Source: Siderastrea radians
Taxonomy: Eukaryota > Cnidaria > Anthozoa > Scleractinia > Rhizangiidae
Direction: 5' to 3'
NCBI GenBank assembly: GCA_964017195.1
Contig: OZ024890.1
Span: forward strand, 48,815,093 to 48,879,092
DNA: 64,000 nt
Part shown: positions 57,549-64,000 of the stretch, piece after piece
How the letters are laid out: each line of letters begins with the position of its first letter
Numbering within the stretch: position 1 is the first letter of the stretch
The notes under the pieces: model-generated
Seen by the model: the letters and a program-made list of their open reading frames with translations, nothing else
Databases searched by the model: none
What the model was told of the DNA's origin: nothing
Translations under genes and position numbers: made by a program

Positions 57549-58601
57549 TTACTCGAGACGTTGGTCTGTAACGAAGGTTGCTTCTTCCAGATTTGTTTCT
57601 TCGACTTCCTGTCGGAATCTTTCTTCTTCATGCACTTGAAAGATCAGGTAATCAGGCGTATCTGTTTGAGTTTGACGTAGGGAAAGTGCGGCTCGAGACA
57701 ACGTGTCACCGATAAACATTTGAGGACCAGGCTTCTGCAGTCTGAGGCGCATTCGCTGAAGTCGTTTGGGGCTTGTCAAGATTGGTTTGGCAAAGATAGA
57801 CATCAGTGGCTTGTGGTCTGATAGCACTTGAACAATGTCTTTGCCCAAAATGTAGTGCTCAAATCTCTCAGCTGCAAAGACGATAGTTAGGCATTCTTTT
57901 TCTATCTGCGCGTAGTTGCGCTCAGTTTGTGTTAGCGCTCGTGAGGCGTAAGTTACTGGGCAACCATCTTGGGTAAGGACTGCGCCTAAGCCAACATCAG
58001 AGCTGTCGCATACGATAGTGACTTCTTTGTTAACATCAAAATAACGAAGGACAGGTACTTGGGTAATCAGCTCCTTAATCTTGATGAAGGCTTCTTCGTG
58101 TTGAGGTAGCCAATCAAGGACGCCTTGACTGTCTGTCAAACGACGGAGGGGTTCACAAACAGTGCTGAACTGTGGCAGAAACTTGGAGAGGTAGGTGACG
58201 ACTCCAATAAGGCGTTGAACTCCTTGTACATCTGTGGGGCGTGGCATCTCACGGATGGCTGCGATCTTTTCAGGATCAGCTTGGAGACCATCAGCGCCTA
58301 GAATGTGACCCATGAAAGCTACCTTGCTGAGCTTGAAGCGAAGTTTCTTCTTGTTAAGCTTTAATCCACGCTCTCTCGATCTGTCCAGGAGTGCTCTAAA
58401 GGCCAGGTCATGTGAAGAGTTTGCTTCTTCTATGGAATCACCAGATCCGAAGATAACAATGTCGTCATGGATAACGGCAATGTTTTCAAGGCCTTAAAGA
58501 GATTCATCGAGGCGCCTTTGAAACTCTTCAGGTGCGGACTTGATTCCGAAGGACATGCGTAACCAACGATATCTGCCAAAGGGGGTCCAAAACGTTGTCA
58601 A
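57549..58601 (-). pseudogene. Gypsy RT (C-terminal part) and RNase H, with stops
   Basis: In frame with the upstream segment: TTFWTPFGRYRWLRMSFGIK (RT), then a TAA inside ESL(stop)GLENI, then VIHDDIVIFG (the catalytic YxDD box as IHDD) and FMGHILGADGLQADPEKIAA. RNase H follows: TIVCDSSDVGLGAVL, YASRALTQTERNYAQIEKEC, LSDHKPL. It ends at a TAA before the integrase. The stops at about 58602, about 58495 and about 57549 are single-codon changes with the frame kept on both sides. Confidence 0.85.
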
Positions 58602-60272
58602 TTAGATGAAGGGTTCATCAAGAACGACTTGTAGGAATCCGTCCTTGGCATCTACCACAGAAAAAACCTTGGCTTTGGTGAGCTTGGGTGCGATATCTTC
58701 TACTGTGGGTGCAGGGTAATGATTTCTGATGATGCCCTTGATTAGGTGAAGAGGATCGAGGCACAATCTGAGTTTGCTGGGCTTTCTCACAACAACCATG
58801 TTACTGATCCAAGGGGTAGGCTTCGTAACCTTGGCGATAACACTCACGGCCTCAAGTTCATTGATCTTACGCTTAAGCTCATCTTTAACTGGAATTGGTA
58901 CACGTCGGGGGTTTTCTTGCACTGCTTTGGCATTTGGATCCATATCAATATGGTAGGTACCAGGTAGCTTTCCAAGACCAGAGAATACATCGTGGTATTC
59001 GTGCAGGACCTGTTCTTGATTAAGGGGTGGTGGATCACTGCTGGGGTTTACTTGCATGAGATACTCTTGATTGAAGTGAATGAGCTGCAGAGCTTCAGAT
59101 GCTCTTCCAGATAGTAGTGACGTAGACGCATGCTCAACAATCTCGAAATGGACTTTCTTAGTTAAGCCGTTGACTGAGCAGTAGAGTTTCGTGCTGCCTA
59201 CTGGGTGTATCACAGACTGATCATAGAGCTTGAGTTTGGTGTCAGATTGGTCAGGTATTGTGTTGGTAATTCTCTTGTAGTCTCTGAGCGTTAGGGTACT
59301 ACACGAGGCTCCAGTGTCTACTTGAAACTTGGTTGGGACGGCCTTTCCTTCCTTATTTGCTGACACGAGGACTGAAGCGACATACTGTTTCTTGTCCCTT
59401 TTGGGTGCGTGGAGCGTGAAGATGCTCTCGTCGCTGCTTAGCTCATCAGGAGGCTGGTCTTGTTGCAACTGGTTTACCCGCTGATGTTTCCCGGGCTTCT
59501 TTCCTTCAGGTTTAGACTTCTTGCCGTCTTGTCTAGAGGTGGACTGACAGACTTTGGCTAGGTGATTTTTCTTGTTGCATTTTGCGCACGTTTTGCCATA
59601 AGCATGGCAGTTTCCGGCTGCATGAGTGTCACCACAATATTTGCACGGGCGCGTGGGACGTGAACTTCTTCGTGGGTTCTCACGTGGACCACGTTTCTTC
59701 TCTTCGCGAGCGAAGTGAATAGTACCAGATTGCTCCATTTTGTGTCGCTGACTAGCTGCCATTTCGTTGGTTCGACAAATGTCAATAGCCTTTTGCGGGG
59801 TTAGCGTAGATTCTCGAAGAAACCGTTCGCGGTGTCCATGGTCTCGTAAGCCAGTGACGATACGATCGCGGAGCATTTCGTCCTCAAACGTACCGAACTT
59901 ACATGTAGCGGCGAGTTTGCTAAGCGCTGTCAAGAATTGATCGAAGCTTTCATCGGCTTTCTGGGAACGAGAGTTAAACACATAGCGTTCGTAGATCTTA
60001 TTTCGCTTCGGTATGAAATATTCGCTGAGCTTCGTAAGGATAACATCGGCGTCTTGTCTTTCACCAGCTGTCATGGGAAGATTTCTGCATACGTGGAGAC
60101 ATTCCTTTCCCATAATCGATAACAACGTGGCGGCGACAATTTTCTTATCCTTATCAGCCAGTTTCGTAGCGGTAGCATAATTCTTCCAAATATCTCTGAA
60201 GAACTCCCAGTTGCTTACTAAGTCACCCGTCATATCCATCTTGGACGGTGGAGGAATCAAGAATTGCGACAT
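58602..60272 (-). CDS. Gypsy Gag, protease and N-terminal RT
   Basis: 556 codons from ATG at 60272. Gag: SNWEFFRDIWKNYATATKLA, then YFIPKRNKIYERYVF. Two zinc knuckles: CKYCGDTHAAGNCHAYG and CAKCNKKNHLAKVC (residues about 210-242). Aspartic protease active site FQVDTGASCSTL (about 318). The RT start is recognisable at LGKLPGTYHIDMDP, RRVPIPVKDELKRK and TPWISNMVVVRKP, and the first catalytic box VFSVVDAKDGFLQV. A TAA interrupts after LDEPF. The fused Gag-Pol without a frameshift and the Mag-like gag are typical of animal Gypsy lineages. Confidence 0.9.
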   Translation of the reverse strand: MSQFLIPPPSKMDMTGDLVSNWEFFRDIWKNYATATKLADKDKKIVAATLLSIMGKECLHVCRNLPMTAGERQDADVILTKLSEYFIPKRNKIYERYVFNSRSQKADESFDQFLTALSKLAATCKFGTFEDEMLRDRIVTGLRDHGHRERFLRESTLTPQKAIDICRTNEMAASQRHKMEQSGTIHFAREEKKRGPRENPRRSSRPTRPCKYCGDTHAAGNCHAYGKTCAKCNKKNHLAKVCQSTSRQDGKKSKPEGKKPGKHQRVNQLQQDQPPDELSSDESIFTLHAPKRDKKQYVASVLVSANKEGKAVPTKFQVDTGASCSTLTLRDYKRITNTIPDQSDTKLKLYDQSVIHPVGSTKLYCSVNGLTKKVHFEIVEHASTSLLSGRASEALQLIHFNQEYLMQVNPSSDPPPLNQEQVLHEYHDVFSGLGKLPGTYHIDMDPNAKAVQENPRRVPIPVKDELKRKINELEAVSVIAKVTKPTPWISNMVVVRKPSKLRLCLDPLHLIKGIIRNHYPAPTVEDIAPKLTKAKVFSVVDAKDGFLQVVLDEPFI

Positions 60273-60452
60273 GTTTGCTTCGTTTAGCCTGGTTTCGGTA
60301 AGCGATTCAAACTTCGACTGAAAAGCGAGCGTGCGTTGAACGAGGTCTTCACAGCCTACTTGTGCGACACCTTTAGTAGTTTTCGTTGGTTTTCAGCGCC
60401 TTTAATTCCGGCTTGAGCGTTGTACGGCTGAAAATCCCGCTTCAAAACACCA

Positions 60453-60550
60453 TGTTATGTTCTGGGCGACTAACTCACTCGAGCACATGGTAAACAACAA
60501 CTTTATTCGTGTCCCGGATGCAAGTCATGTGACATATGCATTACATAACA
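60453..60550 (-). repeat. Gypsy 5' LTR
   Basis: Identical by eye to 55947-56044. The primer-binding site follows immediately on the minus strand (60452 downward). Confidence 0.95.
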
Positions 60551-60555
60551 GAGAC

Positions 60556-61140
60556 CACCTCTTACCTAATACAGCGTTGAATAACACCATGCCCTCAAAA
60601 TTGTCTAGTTGTGTAATGAACGATGGCTTTGCTTCAAATTATTTTAAGATTGAAAGAGAGGTGAGGCATCCTCTATCACCATTACTGTTCATTTTAAGTT
60701 TAGAAGTTCTTGAATGTAGCATTAGACAAAACAAAAATATCCAAGGGATTAAAATTCGAAAGGAGGAACTTAAACTGGCCTTATTTGCCGATGATTTGTC
60801 TTGCTTTGTGAAAAACAAATCTTTCTATGAGCAATTAACCAGCAGCTTAGAAAATTTCACTGCTATTTCAATTCAGAAAAGACTGAATTTTTTCTATCTA
60901 GGCTTGAAAAAACTGAAATCTTTCCCCCATGAATTGAAGACATCTTTAAAAATTCTAGGTGTGTAGTTTAGCTACAACCAGTTGTTGAGGAAAAAAGACA
61001 ATTTTGAGGGAAGTTTAAAATCCGTCAAGAAAACACTAAATACGTGGAAGTGGCGAGTACTCACACTTTTAGGAAAAATTCAAATAGTCAAATCTTCTGC
61101 CATTTCAAAATTTATATCAAAAGCAGCCCTTATTTACCCC
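60556..61140 (+). mobile_element. Tx1/L1-like LINE fragment
   Basis: Plus-strand frame: SSCVMNDGFASNYFKIE, RHPLSPLLFILSLEVLEC (the QGCPLSP box changed), LKLALFADDLSCFVKN (FADD box), a stop, then FSYN, LNTWKWRVLTLLGKIQIVKS. The same LINE clade as at 17950-23890 but a different lineage and strand. The Gypsy element's right target copy lies at its left edge, so the Gypsy probably landed beside or in it. Confidence 0.8.
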
Positions 61141-61149
61141 CGCGTCAGG

Positions 61150-61620
61150 ATGACCATGGTACCATTGTTGTTTTTCAGTGACAACCATGGTTGACCATGG
61201 TTGGCCGTGTTGTGACTATGGTGGTTGACCATGGTCTGTAAAATAGCTTTGACCATGGTACACAGTCAACCATGGTCAAAAATGTTGATAATTAAATTGA
61301 ATGGAAAATTTGAATAAATACCATTTTGATACATTCTCAGTAAAACCTGAATGTTTTCACAACAGCTTAATGGGTTTCTTCCTTGTTGAAGGAAAATAAA
61401 TTGTGTTCAGGAGTGACCATGGTAAACTACGATAAACCATGGTCATACTTTATAAGTCTAGATTTTCGTTTGAACAGTTAATTTGTATACTCGTGCAAAG
61501 TTTAACCCTGAGTGGGTACTGTGATGTCGAAAAATTAAGTCTTCTAAAGAATCCCAATCGTAACTTCAGACTATTATCTAAGGAACCATGGTAAACCGTG
61601 GTCAACCGCGGTCTTGGACT
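61150..61620. repeat. Cluster of ACCATGGT-type palindromic words
   Basis: At least nine copies of ACCATGGT or one-base variants (61152, 61182, 61192, 61227, 61254, 61270, 61412, 61433, 61586), with AACCGTGGTCAACCGCGGTC near the right end. Spacing is irregular. Probably a decayed foldback or satellite-type element. Confidence 0.7.
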
Positions 61621-62647
61621 CAAGACTAATTTTCATTGTATTAATTTTTATTAAGTTTTCGTTTCTATTTAACCTTTGAATTGACTGAACTTAAAATGTC
61701 ACGAAAACTTTTTTTCTGCGTAAACATTTGAATATAAATGAACTTCAATGATATGAAGGAATAGCAAATATGGAATTTGTGATGTCAAGAGAAAAATATA
61801 GGTATTTTTCTAAATCTGTTATTTTTATTTTTATTTATTTGAAGACTGCTGTGCTTTAAAGGGAAAAATGTTTTCAACCTTCAAGCCCCAGTAATCAGCA
61901 CCTCATTTCTCCATATAATTACACAATGAAGGTCATACGAATAAACAAATTGATCACCATTCAAACATAAATTGTCTCAATGTCTGAGGTTAACCATATT
62001 TTCAAAATAAATGGATAGTATGGAGGCGAATCTGTATGCTGACATCGGGGTTTAAATGAGTTTAAATTCAACTTGGCAAATATAATCTGAGACAACTATT
62101 AACTGAGAACTCATACAGTTCACACATCAACAGACATTTTATTTTTTACAAACATACATGTAGGCTGTGAAAATACACAGTCAATTGAATAAGTGTAACA
62201 TGCCTTCTAGTCTGTAATGGATACAAATACATGTAAACTCTCCACTAGTACTTTCATAAGTTTAAAATTCTCTGCCATAACTAACATGGCCTTCATAAAT
62301 AATTTGATTTTAAAGTTAATAACAGTAATAAAGCTGAAAGGGACAGACTTATCTAAGATTAAGTGAATTTAATGGTACCACGTAAGAGACCTGAGCACTA
62401 CATACTTTTAAGTTTTTTTAATGAAAATAAATACAATTTTCACACCTATAAAGTTAACCCACTTTTGAAAACTTAAGATTTAATCCAGCATGAATACAAC
62501 ACATGTAGATCAACTATATGTTCGCTATAACCAGCATCTGAATTAATACACTAAAATAAGAGTGGCTTGCAGAAAGTTTGTTAGTTAAAAGCAACTATCA
62601 TTTAAGAAGGCCATGCCCATGCATGTTTGGTATTCTGATGACAAATT
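61621..62647. other. No gene recognised
   Basis: AT-rich non-coding sequence, possibly the 3' portion of the EnSpm element that starts at the right. Confidence 0.4.
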
Positions 62648-64000
62648 TTAGAACTCCAGAGATTGAAACCAAAAATAGCTTTCCTTGATTTCGCATACTG
62701 GTGTTACTACAATACTGTTGGCTTCAACAACTTTCAGTATGTGTTGACCTGCTTGTGGAAAAATGAAGCATTCAGGGTCAAGAGAAAGGAGGTGTGCTAT
62801 GGCAAAAACACCCTGAGACTTCTTACAGTAAATAAAATATTTCATAGCTATTATCTGACCCTTTTTGGTCAGTGCCACATAGCAAATTCGTTTTTTCATC
62901 CGTTTATACTCCCTTGCATAAAGCTTTTCTGCCCCCAACTGGATTCTTAGTGCTTTACTAAGCTGAGTTACATCTTGCTCCCCAGTTACCTTTTTAATTA
63001 GTTCCAATTCTTCCCCTTGTAATTCAGGTACATCAACTATTGCTCCAGAGATGGTACAATCCTTGGCAGTTTTAATGACTTTCCACTGCCTTGATGGTTT
63101 TATCAATTTTGAGATATAACCCTTAGAAGGACCATCTGGCATTGTTAACAAAAGTCCTTTTAACTGGAGTTGTGCATTGACATGGCACAAAATTTGACGG
63201 GTGACATCCCCAGTACCGTGAACTACCTGCAATACAGCTGCATTCCAGTCTTCAAAACCAAAACAACTCCAAGCAAATAAAGGTCCCCACAGTCTGACAT
63301 AAAAAGCTAAGTGGACTCCAACATTATGGACATTGAGCCCACAGCTCCCTTCCCCATAGAGACTTGAAAAGTCTTTGTAAAAGATATTAAGTAATGTTTC
63401 TGCCCTTACTAAGTCACCCTCAGTTGTGTTGTCCCCAAGAAGAAGGTGGATCCCTTCTGACAAACATGCAAAACGTTTCAGATACTTTGCAGGCAGGTAC
63501 CCCAGCAAGCACGGAATTGCATAGTGCAATAACCATGCTTGCAATTCTGTCGCTTTTAAGTGTGCAAAATGCTTTTCTAGATTTCTAGGTAACCTTTCAA
63601 TGTAGTCAGGAGGCTTGATACCAGTCAAACGCTTTGAAATGCTGCGTAAGTGGTTCCCAATAAAAAATGGTTGTTTACTTTGGGAAGGAGAGAACCACTT
63701 ACTCAGAATTGTCTTGGTAACACCCATAAGTACCCCATGCATGTAATCTGGGACAATTCCAAGAACAATGTCAAACCATGGCATTGATGATAGACCACTT
63801 ATTCCAATGATACCTTTGTTTTTTTCTTTCTGTTGTTGCCTTTGGCCCAAGGTTATACTTAATGTCATCAGAGTCCCTAAGGGGAAACCTGTCCTTGGTT
63901 TCTCGGTAAGGATAGCACCTAGAATGACCTTTCCCTTGTTTCACTGTTCTTCCTGGTTCTTCACATGTAGAGCACCCACTTTCCCCATTATGCATGGTCA
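62648..64000 (-). pseudogene. EnSpm/CACTA (TNP2-like) transposase, cut by window edge
   Basis: Two overlapping minus-strand frames. The first (about 64000-63845) has GESGCSTCEEPGRTVKQGKG and CYPYRETKDRFPLRDSDD, the Cys-rich region of TNP2-type transposases. The second (63868-62648) has FDIVLGIVPDYMHGVLMGVT (the D-x-MH box typical of EnSpm/CACTA), LHYAIPCLLGYLP, NVHNVGVHLAFYVRLWGPLF and SCFGFEDWN. The switch near 63845 (NLG to TLGQRQQQ) is a one-base frameshift, so this copy is probably dead unless that stretch is an intron border. The N-terminus lies beyond 64000. Confidence 0.75.

Larger units (their letters stand above)
55947..60550 (-). mobile_element. Full-length Gypsy-type LTR retrotransposon
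   Basis: 4,604 bp between identical 98-bp LTRs (TGTTATG...CATAACA) with a 5-bp target duplication GAGAC on both sides (55942-55946 and 60551-60555). Read on the minus strand: 5' LTR, a primer-binding site directly after it (TGGTGTTTTGAAGCGGGA, complementary to a tRNA 3' end), gag-pol, a purine tract (AAGGGAGA) just before the 3' LTR. Domain order PR-RT-RNaseH-IN is that of Gypsy elements. Three in-frame stops break pol, so this copy is probably not autonomous. The insertion is young as judged by LTR identity, though the LTRs are short. Confidence 0.95.

Noticed and set aside
1..64000. CRISPR arrays, riboswitches, operons
   Set aside because: The window is eukaryotic nuclear DNA with spliced genes; no regularly spaced repeat-spacer array was seen.

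Overview
This is eukaryotic nuclear DNA, most likely from an anthozoan cnidarian and plausibly a stony coral. Evidence: genes split by GT-AG introns, roughly 60% AT, and large amounts of decayed transposable elements of types common in cnidarian genomes (Tx1/L1-like LINE, Penelope-like elements, Gypsy, EnSpm/CACTA, IS630-Tc1-mariner, many foldback MITEs). No prokaryotic-style operons, rRNA genes, intact tRNA genes or CRISPR arrays were seen. The taxonomic call is inference from gene and element types, not from a search.

The backbone is a cluster of paralogous membrane-receptor genes that join a potassium-channel pore (TMTTVGYGDKSPKS) to an ionotropic-glutamate-receptor-like layout: signal peptide, extracellular N-domain, M1, re-entrant pore, M2 ending in a TA-x-x-(S/T)S-x-L motif, extracellular S2-like domain, M3, short cytoplasmic tail. 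Two copies can be joined exon by exon with no stop: gene B (+, 14387-43875, six exons, 521 aa predicted) and gene C (-, 55293-50168, six exons, 517 aa predicted). Their intron phases are identical (0,2,0,1,1) and exons 2 and 3 have identical lengths (95 and 157 nt). A third copy, D (+, 4619-7982), is a wreck with two frameshifts and no pore exons. The last membrane exon of a fourth copy, A (+), runs in from the left edge. B and C converge tail to tail.

Layout: 1-10.5 kb holds the end of copy A, pseudogene D, and two copies of a 1.7-kb segmental duplication. 10.5-14.4 kb is repeat-rich upstream sequence. 14.4-43.9 kb is gene B, stretched by insertions. Intron 2 (15.9 kb) holds a Tx1-like LINE split by a 3.1-kb insertion, a 9-bp minisatellite, a ~1-kb inverted repeat pair and a complete-looking 3.2-kb DD38E transposon with a second SAM-like/zinc-knuckle gene. 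Intron 5 (9.1 kb) holds a broken GH18 chitinase-like gene, a PAN/apple-like exon on the opposite strand and a Gypsy relic. 43.9-50.2 kb is intergenic. 50.2-55.3 kb is gene C. 55.9-60.6 kb is a full-length Gypsy element with identical 98-bp LTRs and a GAGAC target duplication, sitting in a LINE fragment. 62.6-64 kb is an EnSpm transposase cut by the right edge.

The most interesting system is the receptor-channel family: K+-selective channels with iGluR-like topology and strongly divergent extracellular domains (N-glycan-rich in B, cysteine-rich in C). Second is the two-gene DD38E transposon.
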